From Bacteroidia bacterium (GTDB lineage: Bacteria > Bacteroidota > Bacteroidia > Bacteroidales > GWA2-32-17): 64,000 bases of DNA. A program made the translations under genes and the position numbers. The stretch lies in NCBI GenBank assembly GCA_016218155.1, contig JACREQ010000008.1, positions 62,001-126,000 of the forward strand. The letters are read 5' to 3'. The notes under the pieces are model-generated. The model saw only the letters and a list, made by a program, of their open reading frames with translations. It did not search any database and was not told the origin of the DNA. Shown here piece after piece: positions 1 through 10,009 of the stretch (positions are counted from its first letter, which is position 1; the number at the start of each line of letters is the position of its first letter).

Positions 1-375
1 AACGAAAAACAACTTCAACTTTTTTCTGATTCGTTAACTGACAGGTTTGGGAAACTACCTAAAGAAGTTTTAGGATTATTTGATGTATTAAGGCTTCGCT
101 GGAAAGCAAAGCAACTCGGTTTTGAAAAAATAATATTAAAACAAAACCGTTTTATTTGTTACTTTATTACCGATAAATCTTCACCATATTATAGCTCACC
201 GTTTTTTAGTAACATTTTGCAATATATTCATACATCAAAAAGTGCTTCCGGATTAAAAGAAACTAACGATAAGTTGTCTTTGAATTTTGATAAGGTAAGC
301 AGTATTGAAAAAGCAAATCAAATACTGGAAAGTTTTATTCAAAATGTAACAAATAACCGAAACGTTACTTATTAG
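1..375 (+). CDS. mfd: Transcription-repair coupling factor, C-terminal end (partial)
   Basis: Open reading from base 1, frame 1, to a TAG at 373-375; the N-terminal ~1000 residues lie left of the window. The 124 visible residues begin with a segment typical of the last Mfd domain (SDSLTDRFGKLPKEVLGLF, then a LRLRWKAKQLGFEKI-like helix). In the family this C-terminal module (TRCF D7) autoinhibits the protein; Mfd as a whole displaces stalled RNA polymerase and recruits UvrA. The 3' end overlaps the convergent REC-PAS gene by 11 bases. The call rests on local similarity of the tail only, because the helicase motifs are outside the window. Confidence 0.8.
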   Translation, partial: NEKQLQLFSDSLTDRFGKLPKEVLGLFDVLRLRWKAKQLGFEKIILKQNRFICYFITDKSSPYYSSPFFSNILQYIHTSKSASGLKETNDKLSLNFDKVSSIEKANQILESFIQNVTNNRNVTY

Positions 376-3300
376 CATATTCCCCGCTCTGAATCTTATC
401 CCTTACCAGCATCAAAATATGGTCTTTATCAATTGGAGAGATTCTTGCTTCAAACGAACGCATTCCCATAGGAGAATTAAGCTCGTAATCTACAACCTGC
501 ACTTTTGAATTATCAAGAGAGTCAATAATACAATCGCGAACTTTTTCTAACATCTTTCCAGTAAAAAAATCTTCTAAACGTTTACCAATAACACTTTCAA
601 CGGGCACTTCCAATTCGTGATAAATATCCGGTTTAAAATATGAATATAAACCATTTCTATCAACTATAAATAACAAGTCAGGAATAGCATCCAATAATGC
701 TTTGTATTTTTGTTCACTCTCGCGAAGATTTCTTTCAATATTTTTACGTTCAGAAATATCTCTGATACTGGCATGCATGTATTGTTTTTCATTTAAAGTA
801 AGTACAGTTAAACTTACTTCAGCATCGAATACAGAACCATCTTTCTTTTTATATTGCCAGTAATATGTACTTTTTTCGCCATTGTATGCCTCAGCTATTT
901 TCTTTTTTCTTTTTTCAACTGACAACATTCCATTAGGCTGACTTTCGGGCATAAGAGCAATAACATTCATCCCAACTAATTCTTCACGGGAATATCCAAA
1001 CAGATTTTCTGATTTCTCATTACACTCAAAAACATTGTCCTTATCCACAATAATAATAGCATCACTCCCCTCTTTAAACATCGAGAAATATTTTTTCTGA
1101 CTTTCTAAAAGAATTCTTTCTGTATTTTTTTGTTCTGTTATATCAATAAAATAGCCTAAAATATCAGTAATAACATTATCTTCATCTCTGATGTTACTTG
1201 CAAAATCTTTAACCCACAAATAACTGCCATCTTTACGCATCATTCTGTAAGGCGAATACTCTATATGAGAAGCATTTCTTGCTAATGCTTCTTTTCTTTC
1301 TTTTATATGAAATACATTGTCATCAGGATGAATCAATGAATCATATGTAACAATACCTGTTAAGAATTCATGAGGTGTATATCCCAGAATATGTTTAACA
1401 TTCTCTGAGATATATGCTACCTTTGATGTATCTGTTGCCTTAACTCTTGCAATAACAACAGACCCTTGCAGAAACATATTTCGCTCATCAAGCAAAATTT
1501 TGTTAGTTGTATGAATTTCTTCATCAACTTTTTTAAGGCGTGAAATATCGGTTATTGAACCTGCCAAACGAATTGGTTTGCCATTTTCATCATGCATTAA
1601 AACACCCCTTTCAATTACCCAAACAAAGTGCCCGTTTTTATGTTTTAATCTGAGTTCGTTTTCATAATACTGTGTTTTTCCATCAAGATAATCATCCAAA
1701 CATTTTTTTGCGTGGTCATAATCATCTTTATGTATAAATCCATCCCGAACACCAAACTCATTTTTTAATTCATAATCTTCATATCCAAGTAAGTTTTTCC
1801 ACCGTGGTGAAAGATAAACTGTATTTTCTAAAATATCCCAATCCCAAATACCATCATTTCCACCTTTAGCAACCAGGGCATAACGTTCTTGAGTTTCTTT
1901 AAGTTCGTTTAAGTTCTTTTCACGTTCAGAAACATCAAGAGTCCAAATAAGTACACGATAAATTTCTCCTCTATGATTCATAACCGGATCGAGATGGGTT
2001 TCATTCCATACTTCCATTTCCCTAATTACTATCATTTCCTTATATACAATACTATGGCCCTTTTTTGCTTCTTCAAACTTCTGAATAAAATTTTTCTGCC
2101 TTTCTTCACCTGGAACAAAATCTAACACATTATCACCGCGTTGTATTACCCTACTAAATTCCTTCATAATAACATCGCGTGCAGCTTTATTAAATGTCAC
2201 TACCTTATAATTAAGATCGCTTAAATAAAATCGCTGGATACTACTATCAAATAAAGGTTTTAATTCATTTTTTGTTTCTTCTAAATCTTTTTCAATCTTT
2301 TTGTTCTCGGTAATATCTAATATTGAAATACAAAATCTATCAATATTATTATTTTCCTGATAAACTACCGGGTAAATTGTTATTTTTAAATACCTGTATT
2401 CTTTTCCAATTAACGCAGATCTTTCAAGAAAATGTGAAACACCTTCTAATGCAGATTTAAATAAATTATCCAAATCATCATGTGACAAAAAATAAAACAC
2501 ATCAAAGATTGAATCACCTGCAACAACTTCTTTATTAAAAGTTTTAATCTGATAACGTTGTGCTAATTTATTCAGCTCTATCAATTGCAATTCTTTATCA
2601 ACCAAATAAATAGCCTCGGTAGCACCATTAAAAATTGCTTTTAAATTTGCTATATAGTTTTTAGCCGATTCTTCGGCCTTCATTTTTGAAGTAATATCTT
2701 TACAATAACAAACTAAACCAAATACTTCATCAATTTCATCATTAAGAACAGACAATGATAGAAAAGCATGCTTTATTTCTCCTTCATTTGAAACAAAAGA
2801 AATTTCAGTTTCTAATCTTTCAGTTTCTAATGTTTTTTCTAATATATTTGAAGTAATATCCCCATTTCCTTTAAAAAGATCATGAAAATTTAGTCCATTT
2901 ATTTTTTCTCTTTTTAATCCAAAAATTGATTCAGCACCTTTATTGCAATAAGTTATTTTCCCATTTAGTGAAATTGTAAAAATACCATCATTAATATGAT
3001 CAATAAGATTTTCACTAACCCTTGCATGATGATCATTCTTATGTTTTGAAAAAACCAAATCAATTGTAATTCCAAGCGTAACTTTATCAATCGGTTTAAC
3101 AAGGTAACCATAAGTTGATGATTTTAGTGCCTTACTTACAGTTGTTTCATCAGTATAACTTGACACATAAATAATCGGAACATCATATTCATGATAAATT
3201 TTTTCAGCAGCAGTAATCCCATCAATACTTCCCGGAAGATTTATATCCATTAGTACTACATCAGGTCTGGTTTCCCCGCATTTTTTTATTGCATCTGACG

Positions 3301-3409
3301 CATCAGTATATGCACCAAGAACATCGTGCCCTAATTCATTTACGAACAGTGAAAAAACCGTTAACAACATCTTATCGTCCTCAACGATAATTATTTTCTT
3401 TCCCTTCAT
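365..3409 (-). CDS. Response-regulator receiver plus about seven PAS domains, no output domain
   Basis: 1014 residues. Residues 1-120 form a REC domain with acidic pair D11/D12, phospho-acceptor D55 in LMDINLP, S83/S84 and K105 in LVKP. Then follow about seven PAS/PAC units, each ending in a DIT/DIS-type motif: roughly 130-245, 255-375, 380-500, 510-635, 645-765, 770-890 and 895-1010. Units 4 and 5 are PAS_3-like. The protein stops right after the last PAS, with no histidine kinase, GGDEF, EAL, HTH or phosphatase domain. It probably receives a phosphoryl group and senses several signals, passing them on through protein contacts. No signal peptide or membrane helix is seen, so it should be cytoplasmic. 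It is divergent from coaX (176-base gap) and convergent with mfd. Confidence 0.85.
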   Translation of the reverse strand: MKGKKIIIVEDDKMLLTVFSLFVNELGHDVLGAYTDASDAIKKCGETRPDVVLMDINLPGSIDGITAAEKIYHEYDVPIIYVSSYTDETTVSKALKSSTYGYLVKPIDKVTLGITIDLVFSKHKNDHHARVSENLIDHINDGIFTISLNGKITYCNKGAESIFGLKREKINGLNFHDLFKGNGDITSNILEKTLETERLETEISFVSNEGEIKHAFLSLSVLNDEIDEVFGLVCYCKDITSKMKAEESAKNYIANLKAIFNGATEAIYLVDKELQLIELNKLAQRYQIKTFNKEVVAGDSIFDVFYFLSHDDLDNLFKSALEGVSHFLERSALIGKEYRYLKITIYPVVYQENNNIDRFCISILDITENKKIEKDLEETKNELKPLFDSSIQRFYLSDLNYKVVTFNKAARDVIMKEFSRVIQRGDNVLDFVPGEERQKNFIQKFEEAKKGHSIVYKEMIVIREMEVWNETHLDPVMNHRGEIYRVLIWTLDVSEREKNLNELKETQERYALVAKGGNDGIWDWDILENTVYLSPRWKNLLGYEDYELKNEFGVRDGFIHKDDYDHAKKCLDDYLDGKTQYYENELRLKHKNGHFVWVIERGVLMHDENGKPIRLAGSITDISRLKKVDEEIHTTNKILLDERNMFLQGSVVIARVKATDTSKVAYISENVKHILGYTPHEFLTGIVTYDSLIHPDDNVFHIKERKEALARNASHIEYSPYRMMRKDGSYLWVKDFASNIRDEDNVITDILGYFIDITEQKNTERILLESQKKYFSMFKEGSDAIIIVDKDNVFECNEKSENLFGYSREELVGMNVIALMPESQPNGMLSVEKRKKKIAEAYNGEKSTYYWQYKKKDGSVFDAEVSLTVLTLNEKQYMHASIRDISERKNIERNLRESEQKYKALLDAIPDLLFIVDRNGLYSYFKPDIYHELEVPVESVIGKRLEDFFTGKMLEKVRDCIIDSLDNSKVQVVDYELNSPMGMRSFEARISPIDKDHILMLVRDKIQSGEYANK

Positions 3410-3585
3410 CTGCTAATTCTTAAATAAATCTGAAAATTATTTAATTTTACTCCCAAATTGAAAATGCACTTTACAATAAAAATACAAATTTACAAGAAAA
3501 TAATATTTAACGAGTTTATAATTACTTTTAAATTTATTATTTGATGATGAATATTTAAATTATTTAGATTAGAATTACATTTCAA

Positions 3586-4323
3586 ATGAATTTAACCATA
3601 GATATAGGAAATTCTAATACCAAGATTTCTAGATTTGCAAACAATAATATTATTGATTCACATATTGTTACCAGCAATCAGGATATATTGGAGTTAACTG
3701 CAAAAGAAATTTCAGATAATAATATTAATTCTATTATTGTTTGCTCTGTTAAAGATTTTATTCCAGAATCACTTATTTCATTATATCAAACTGTTAACAA
3801 TTTTATTGTATTTTCTCACCAAACCAAAATTCCAATAAAAAATTCATATTTATCACCAGAAACTCTGGGCTTAGATAGACTTTGTGCAGCAATAGGTGCG
3901 TTTACATTATTTCCGAATAATAATTGCTTAATAATTGATGCAGGTACAGCAATTACTTTTGACTTACTAAATAATAAAAATGAATATTTAGGGGGAGCAA
4001 TTTCACCAGGTTTAACAACAAGATATAAAGCACTTGCTCATTTTACAAAAAGACTTCCTGAATTAAGTTATTTAAATGAAATTAACTATCCCGGAAATAA
4101 TACAATAAATTCGATACATGCTGGCGTCCAATACGGAATACTATATGAAACAGAAGGATACATAAATAATTTAGAGAAAAAATATAATAACTTAAAAGTT
4201 ATAATTACAGGTGGTGATTCCATTTTTTTTGAAAGAAACTTAAAAAAACCCATCTTTGTACAACCAAATCTTGTTGCATTAGGCTTACATCGAATTTTAG
4301 AAATTAATGAAAAAAACATTTAG
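3586..4323 (+). CDS. coaX: Type III pantothenate kinase
   Basis: 245 residues, the usual CoaX length. It phosphorylates pantothenate in the first committed step of coenzyme A synthesis. Visible motifs are the N-terminal ATP-binding IDIGNSNTK, the GLDRLCAAIGA segment, IDAGTAITFD, the GGAISPG loop and the late TGGDS motif, all hallmarks of the ASKHA-fold type III enzyme. It is the first gene of an envelope operon: the next start codon lies 17 bases before its stop, so translation is likely coupled. The ATG at 3586 gives the DIGN motif at the expected residue 6. Confidence 0.95.
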   Translation: MNLTIDIGNSNTKISRFANNNIIDSHIVTSNQDILELTAKEISDNNINSIIVCSVKDFIPESLISLYQTVNNFIVFSHQTKIPIKNSYLSPETLGLDRLCAAIGAFTLFPNNNCLIIDAGTAITFDLLNNKNEYLGGAISPGLTTRYKALAHFTKRLPELSYLNEINYPGNNTINSIHAGVQYGILYETEGYINNLEKKYNNLKVIITGGDSIFFERNLKKPIFVQPNLVALGLHRILEINEKNI

Positions 4324-5695
4324 TATTATTATCATTTTATGTGCTATGCTTGGAATTAAAGCAGGTGCACAAAGTTTTTCAAGCTCACCTTATTCAAGGT
4401 TTGGTATTGGAGATTTAGCCGGAAATTCATTTCAACCAGGGCTTGCAATGGGAGGAACAGGAATTGCCTTACGCTCAAACCATGCAATAAACAGCATTAA
4501 TCCAGCATCATATACTGCTTTCGATACACTTTCATTTATATTTGACATATCAGTTACCGGAAGATTCACAACTTACAAATCTGATGCTGTGAGTAATAAA
4601 GTTAACAATATTGATTTAAGCCACTTTTCTGCAGGTTTTCCGGTTACTAAATGGTGGGCAAGTAGTATTGGATTATCTCCATACAGCAATGTAGGTTATG
4701 ACATTTCTGATATTAAAACAATCGATACTTTAAACCTTGAAAACACCTATAGGGGTAACGGTGGAATAAACCAATTTTATATTGGAAATGCATTTAGATT
4801 ATTTACAAAATCAGATACTCTCACAAGAATTCTGGAAGAAAATAAAAAATTAACATTTTATAACACTAAAAGCCTATCTGTAGGATTTAATACCTCATAT
4901 TATTTTGGCGCATTAGAAAGACATACTTCATCTGTTTTTCCAGATGAAGCAAATGTATTTGACATGTACACCTCAGATAAAATCATTATAAATGATTTAG
5001 GATTCAGATTTGGAGCACAATACATTTATAACCATCAGGAAATTACAAGAACAGAAAGAAAAAACAAATACACAATTATTGCCGGATTTACCTTTGATAA
5101 CCAAAATGACATGAATGCTAAAAATACCTCAATGGTAACAAAGTATTTAAATATTGGCGGAACTGTAAAGATTGACACTATCGAAAACCAGGTAAATAAA
5201 AAAGGTGCTATACGCTTTCCAATGAATGTAGGTGTAGGTTTTGCTTATATTAGCAAAGACAGAGTTACTTTTGCTCTGGATTACAGATGGCAACAATGGT
5301 CAGCTGCCCGATTCTTTAATATAAACGACTCTCTTTCTGACAGTCACACATTAGCATTTGGAACTCAAATAAACCCAGACCCATTTCGTCAAAACAATTA
5401 TTTAAAAATGATACACTACAGATTAGGTGTACATTATACTAAATCGTATTTAAATCTAAGAAATACAAATATAACTGACTATGGTTTCAGTTTAGGGTTT
5501 GGCTTACCATTAAGAAAACCAGACAAGGGCGAGGTATCTGGATTAAGAAAAAAGCTTCCTACAATAATTAATGTTGCATTAGAAGTTGGACAAAGAGGAA
5601 CAACAGCAAACAGCCTAATAAAAGAGAACTATTTTCAGGTAACAGTAAACTTAAGCCTTTACGATATCTGGTTTGTAAAGAGAAGATTCAATTAA
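4307..5695 (+). CDS. Outer-membrane beta-barrel protein of the coaX-lptC operon
   Basis: 462 residues. The N-terminus is a signal peptide (lysines, hydrophobic core, cut after AGAQ). The mature protein begins with an SSSPYSRFGIGDL motif frequent in Bacteroidota outer-membrane proteins of PorV/FadL-like character, then an MGGTGIALR stretch and alternating aromatic beta strands to the end, finishing in aromatic/basic residues. No enzyme motif is seen. It overlaps coaX and is followed by lptC, suggesting a role in outer-membrane biogenesis or structure. The substrate is unknown. The start is fixed by the signal peptide. Confidence 0.7.
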   Translation: MKKTFSIIIILCAMLGIKAGAQSFSSSPYSRFGIGDLAGNSFQPGLAMGGTGIALRSNHAINSINPASYTAFDTLSFIFDISVTGRFTTYKSDAVSNKVNNIDLSHFSAGFPVTKWWASSIGLSPYSNVGYDISDIKTIDTLNLENTYRGNGGINQFYIGNAFRLFTKSDTLTRILEENKKLTFYNTKSLSVGFNTSYYFGALERHTSSVFPDEANVFDMYTSDKIIINDLGFRFGAQYIYNHQEITRTERKNKYTIIAGFTFDNQNDMNAKNTSMVTKYLNIGGTVKIDTIENQVNKKGAIRFPMNVGVGFAYISKDRVTFALDYRWQQWSAARFFNINDSLSDSHTLAFGTQINPDPFRQNNYLKMIHYRLGVHYTKSYLNLRNTNITDYGFSLGFGLPLRKPDKGEVSGLRKKLPTIINVALEVGQRGTTANSLIKENYFQVTVNLSLYDIWFVKRRFN

Positions 5696-5722
5696 TAAAG
5701 TATTAAATAAATAATTCTTTAA

Positions 5723-6286
5723 TTGAAAATTTTAAAATCTAAAATAATAGTATTTTTTGCGGTTCTGGTTTTTGGAGTAACTTTATTGCAATCATGTACC
5801 AATGATTTAGAAACCGTAAATGCAATAGTTGATTTATCAGCTAAGCCAATGATTTTTGCAAAAGATGTAGAAATTTTAAGAACCGATTCAGGAAAAATAG
5901 TTTTAAAAGGTTTTGCAAAAGAATCTGCTTATTATTTATCAGAAAAAGATACTTTTCTTGAGTTTAAAAAAGGATTTAAAATAGAAACTTTTAAAGATTA
6001 CCCAATAGTTGAATCAAGTATTACTGCAGAATATGGAAAACACTGGGAAAGTAAAAAAATATGGGAAGCCAAAACTAATGTTGTAACACAAAACATTAAA
6101 GGTGAAATGCTTAATACCGAACAACTTTTCTGGGATGAAAACAAACATATAATTTATTCCAATAGCTTTTGCAGGGTAACTACTTCAGATGGAATTATTA
6201 CTGGCAATAGTTTTGAAGCCGATGAGACTTTTAATAAATGGACTCTTAAAAAAGGTAAAGGAACAATAAATGTAAAAGATGAATAA
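5723..6286 (+). CDS. lptC: LPS export protein LptC, lipoprotein form
   Basis: 187 residues. The start is TTG at 5723: an in-frame stop (5720-5722) directly precedes it, and only this start places a signal sequence with lipobox LQSC (C25) at the N-terminus. The rest fits the LptC/OstA-like beta fold, with FAKDVEI, GKIVLKG and a TSDGIITGNSFEAD segment like the repeated strands of LptA/LptC. In the family it bridges the LptBFG transporter and LptA in lipopolysaccharide transport. Bacteroidota forms are often lipoproteins rather than single-pass membrane proteins. It overlaps the next gene by 8 bases. Confidence 0.8.
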   Translation: MKILKSKIIVFFAVLVFGVTLLQSCTNDLETVNAIVDLSAKPMIFAKDVEILRTDSGKIVLKGFAKESAYYLSEKDTFLEFKKGFKIETFKDYPIVESSITAEYGKHWESKKIWEAKTNVVTQNIKGEMLNTEQLFWDENKHIIYSNSFCRVTTSDGIITGNSFEADETFNKWTLKKGKGTINVKDE

Positions 6287-6482
6287 AAAAGGGACAGTAA
6301 TATTGGAATATGTATGGCTTGCACTTACAATTTTCGGAGCAGTAACAGGATCATATAAAGTAGTAACAACTGGTTTTAAAGAAAGTGCAGTATTTTTTAT
6401 TATTGCAGCTATCTCTGCATTTATGTACATGCTCCGGCGCGCAATGCGAAAATTCTCAGACCATAACAACACTAAAAAATGA
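6279..6482 (+). CDS. Small membrane protein with two helices
   Basis: 67 residues, two hydrophobic segments (about 8-27 and 36-52) followed by a basic, polar C-terminal tail (RRAMRKF). The start overlaps lptC by 8 bases and the stop overlaps the CorC-type gene by an ATGA, so it is translated as part of this operon and is unlikely to be a chance ORF. I do not recognise a named family. Possible roles are an accessory subunit of LPS export or of the neighbouring CBS-domain membrane protein; this is inference from position only. Confidence 0.7.
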   Translation: MNKKGTVILEYVWLALTIFGAVTGSYKVVTTGFKESAVFFIIAAISAFMYMLRRAMRKFSDHNNTKK

Positions 6483-7741
6483 GTGCTATTCTTATAATTA
6501 TATTTATAACTCTTATTTTTTCAGCATTTTTCTCGGGAATGGAAATCGCATTCCTTTCTTCTAACAGATTGCAAATAGAACTTGAAAAGAAACAAGGCTT
6601 TAAAAGTTCAAATATTATTTCGTTATTTATTACTCATCCTAAAAAATATATTGCCACAATGCTTATTGGCAACAATATAGCATTAGTTGTTTATGGTATT
6701 TTTATGGCAAAAATCCTTACTGATCCAATATCACATTTTACAGATTCAGAATCCGGAATTTTAATATTACAAACGCTTATATCAACATTTATAATTCTAT
6801 TTTTTGCCGAATTCTTACCCAAAACAATTTTCAGATTAAATTCAAATCTATTTTTAAATATTTTTGCAATACCTGTATCTATTTTTTATTTTCTTTTTTA
6901 CCCTCTTAGTTGGGCAACTATAAACTTTTCAAACATAATACTTAAAAGAGTTTTTAAGGCTAATATTAAAAAAAATAATAATATAGTATTTGGAAAGGTT
7001 GATATCGACAATTACATAAATGAGAGAATGCAAAATAAAAATGGTATTGACGATGATGAATACGAACTTAAAATTTTTCAGAATGCTCTTGATTTTAGCA
7101 AAATAAAACTTAGAGAATGCATTGTCCCAAGAACAGAAATAATAGCAATAGAAACAAATGACACTATAGAAAATCTTAAAAATATTTTCATCGAAACAGG
7201 TTATTCAAAAATTCTAGTTTATAAAAATAATATAGATACAATAATTGGATATGTTCACTCATCGGAACTATTTTTAAAACCAAAAAGCCTTAATGAGATT
7301 GTTCACGAAGTACTTATTGTACCGGAAACTATGCCTGCTAATAAATTATTGGCAACATTTATTCAACAAAAAAGAAGTGTAGCAGTTGTTGTTGATGAAT
7401 TTGGAGGAACATCAGGTATGGTTACTATTGAAGATATTATGGAAGAAATTTTTGGTGAAATAAAAGATGAACATGATACCGATGATCTTGAAGATAAAAA
7501 AATTAACGATTTTGAATATCTACTTTCAGGTAGATTGGAAATTGACTATCTGAACGAAAAGTATGAACTGAATTTTCCGGATACAGATGAATACGAAACT
7601 ATTGCTGGTTATATTCTTTATAACCATGAAAATATTCCCAAAATTAACGAAACAATAATTATTGGTCATTATTCATTTAAAATTTTGAGAGTTACAAACA
7701 CACGAATTGAATTAGTGCAATTAAAAATTGTACAAGAATAA
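6479..7741 (+). CDS. CNNM/CorC-HlyC family membrane protein (DUF21-CBS-CorC)
   Basis: 420 residues. An N-terminal DUF21/CNNM membrane domain (about 1-175, opening with an FSAFFSGMEIAFLSSNR motif) is followed by two CBS domains (about 200-320; VPRTEIIAIE and GGTSGMVTIEDIMEEIFGEI are typical) and a C-terminal CorC_HlyC domain (about 335-415). Members are linked to magnesium/cobalt efflux; older annotation calls them haemolysin-like. GldE of gliding bacteria is a related paralogue, but nothing here points specifically to GldE. The ATG overlaps the stop of the preceding small gene by 4 bases. Confidence 0.85.
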   Translation: MSAILIIIFITLIFSAFFSGMEIAFLSSNRLQIELEKKQGFKSSNIISLFITHPKKYIATMLIGNNIALVVYGIFMAKILTDPISHFTDSESGILILQTLISTFIILFFAEFLPKTIFRLNSNLFLNIFAIPVSIFYFLFYPLSWATINFSNIILKRVFKANIKKNNNIVFGKVDIDNYINERMQNKNGIDDDEYELKIFQNALDFSKIKLRECIVPRTEIIAIETNDTIENLKNIFIETGYSKILVYKNNIDTIIGYVHSSELFLKPKSLNEIVHEVLIVPETMPANKLLATFIQQKRSVAVVVDEFGGTSGMVTIEDIMEEIFGEIKDEHDTDDLEDKKINDFEYLLSGRLEIDYLNEKYELNFPDTDEYETIAGYILYNHENIPKINETIIIGHYSFKILRVTNTRIELVQLKIVQE

Positions 7742-7809
7742 TTACATCATAAGTTGTATTTTTTTTATATATTCGTGCCCTAAAATAAATTGGAAATTAT
7801 TTAATAAAA

Positions 7810-9921
7810 ATGGCTACATTACAAACAATCAGAAATCGTGCAGGTTTACTAATATCAATAGTTATCGGGCTTGCACTTCTATCTTTTATTTTAAGTGATC
7901 TTGTTTCAAATAACACACTTTTTAATTCGGGCAATAAAACTGATGTTGCTGAAGTTGCTGGCGAAGCAGTTCCGATTCAACTATACGAAGAAAGAGTTAA
8001 TGAACTGATAGCAAATTATCAAAGAAATACTAGAACAGAAACAACTCCTGACGAAGAAACCACACAGAGTATTCGTGATCAGGCATGGGAATCAATAATT
8101 ACTGACTTTGTATTGGCTAATAATTTAGGCGAATTGGGAATTACTGTTAATGCTACAGAATTACAAGATATGGTAGTTGGAAACAATATAGATCCACAAG
8201 TATTACAAATTCCAATTTTTAAAAATGAGCAAACTGGCCAATTTGATCCAAACCTTGTTAAACAGTTTTTAGCAAATATGGATAAGGACGAAACAGGTGC
8301 AGCACGATTAAGCTGGGTTGCTTTTGAAAAACAATTAGAGCATTCTCGTTTATTAAACAAATATTATTCACTTGTTAAAAAAGGGTTATATACAACTTCA
8401 GCAGAAGCAAAACAATATGCCGAAGATGCTTCTAATCTTGTTGATATACGCTTTGCAATGAAAAAGTACGGTGAAGTTTCTGACTCTTCAATAACTGTTA
8501 AAGATGAAGAAATTGAAAAGTATTATAACGAACATAAATATCTTTTTGAACAAGAAGCTTCAAGAGATATTGAATATGTAGTTTTTGATGTATTACCTTC
8601 AGCACAAGATATTGAGAAAATCAGAACAAAAATGGAAGAAATAAAAACTGAATTTCAAACTATTACAGAAATACCTGATTTTGTTAATAGAAATTCAGAT
8701 GTGCCTTACGCTGAAAAACTTTATTCAAAAACTTCACTTCTTCCTCCAGCTGACAGTATTATTTTTGCAGCTGAACCTGGTTTTGTATATGGACCATATA
8801 TTGAAAATAATGTTTACAGAGTTGCACGTTTAATGTCATTTAAAAATATTGCCGACTCAGTAAATGCTAGCCATATACTTATAGGACCAAATGAAAAAAG
8901 AACTAAAGAACAGGCTAAAGTAATGGCTGACAGCTTAAAATCTGTAATTGAAAAAGGTGGCGACTTTGCTGCTCTTGCAATGCAATATTCAGACGACAAA
9001 GGATCTGCACAACAAGGTGGTGACTTAAAATGGTTTAAACCCGGAATGATGGTAAAACCTTTCGAAGACGCATCATTTAATGGTAAGAAAGGTGATATAG
9101 TAATTGCCGAAACACAATTTGGTTTTCACATTATTAAAATAATAGAAAAAAGTGCAGAAAGCAATAAAGCAGAAATTGCATTTATTGACTGGCAAATAGA
9201 ACCTAGTTCAGAAACATACCAGACAATTAAAACAAAAGTTTATCAATTTGCTGGTGTAAATTCTACAAAAGAAAAATTCGAAGCTGCTATTACAAAAGAA
9301 AATTTAACTAAAAAACTAGCAAGTAATTTACGCGAGAATGACAGACAAATTGCTGGTTTAGAAACTCCAAGAGATATTATCAGGTGGGCATATAAAGCAA
9401 ATAAAGCTGAAGTTTCTACACCTTTCGAATATCAGGACAAATTTGTTGTAGCTTATCTATCAGAAGTTCGCGAAAAAGGTATTGCTCCTAAAGATCAAAT
9501 TAAAGATCAGTTAACTACTTTAGTAAAAAAAGACAAAAAAGCAGAGAAATTCACAGCTGAATTTAAAGCTGCTGCTTCAGCAGGTTCAATTGATGCAATT
9601 GCTCAGAAATTAAACCTAATGCCTCAGGATGCTACTGCTCTTAATTTTAATTCATTCTCATTACCAGGCGTTGGAATTGAGCCAAATGTAGTTGCAACAT
9701 CATGTTATCTAGATAAAGGTAAAATTTCAAACCCAGTAAAAGGTAATAATGGAGTTTTCATGCTAGTAGTAAGTAACAAATCAAAAGGTCAGCAACCAGT
9801 TGATGAAAAAATGGCTAAAATGCAATTATCAAACGAAGTTCAATCAAGAGTAGATTATCAGGCATTTGAAGCTCTCAAAAAATTAGCAGACATTAAAGAT
9901 TACCGGTCAACATGGTATTAA
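7810..9921 (+). CDS. ppiD: PpiD/SurA-like periplasmic peptidyl-prolyl isomerase
   Basis: 703 residues. One N-terminal membrane anchor (about 11-33), a SurA_N-type chaperone region (about 35-240), a parvulin rotamase domain (about 351-447; ASHILI, GGDFAALAMQYSDD, GGDLKWF, FGFHIIKI) and a second prolyl-isomerase-like C-terminal region. It should sit in the inner membrane facing the periplasm and help fold outer-membrane and secreted proteins, which fits the preceding envelope genes. It is the last gene of the run and is followed by a strong terminator. A 68-base gap precedes it, so it may also have its own promoter. Confidence 0.9.
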   Translation: MATLQTIRNRAGLLISIVIGLALLSFILSDLVSNNTLFNSGNKTDVAEVAGEAVPIQLYEERVNELIANYQRNTRTETTPDEETTQSIRDQAWESIITDFVLANNLGELGITVNATELQDMVVGNNIDPQVLQIPIFKNEQTGQFDPNLVKQFLANMDKDETGAARLSWVAFEKQLEHSRLLNKYYSLVKKGLYTTSAEAKQYAEDASNLVDIRFAMKKYGEVSDSSITVKDEEIEKYYNEHKYLFEQEASRDIEYVVFDVLPSAQDIEKIRTKMEEIKTEFQTITEIPDFVNRNSDVPYAEKLYSKTSLLPPADSIIFAAEPGFVYGPYIENNVYRVARLMSFKNIADSVNASHILIGPNEKRTKEQAKVMADSLKSVIEKGGDFAALAMQYSDDKGSAQQGGDLKWFKPGMMVKPFEDASFNGKKGDIVIAETQFGFHIIKIIEKSAESNKAEIAFIDWQIEPSSETYQTIKTKVYQFAGVNSTKEKFEAAITKENLTKKLASNLRENDRQIAGLETPRDIIRWAYKANKAEVSTPFEYQDKFVVAYLSEVREKGIAPKDQIKDQLTTLVKKDKKAEKFTAEFKAAASAGSIDAIAQKLNLMPQDATALNFNSFSLPGVGIEPNVVATSCYLDKGKISNPVKGNNGVFMLVVSNKSKGQQPVDEKMAKMQLSNEVQSRVDYQAFEALKKLADIKDYRSTWY

Positions 9922-9930
9922 AATATTAAA

Positions 9931-9953
9931 GGGGCACTAGCCCCTTTTTTTTT
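9931..9953 (+). terminator. Rho-independent terminator after ppiD
   Basis: Five-base GC stem GGGGC/GCCCC with a four-base loop ACTA, followed by nine T residues (9945-9953). It lies 9 bases after the ppiD stop and closes the coaX-ppiD operon. Confidence 0.9.
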
Positions 9954-10009
9954 GCTTTCATTCTTTTTTTGTAAAATATTTTATACTTTTAAACCATATA
10001 TTAAAAAGA

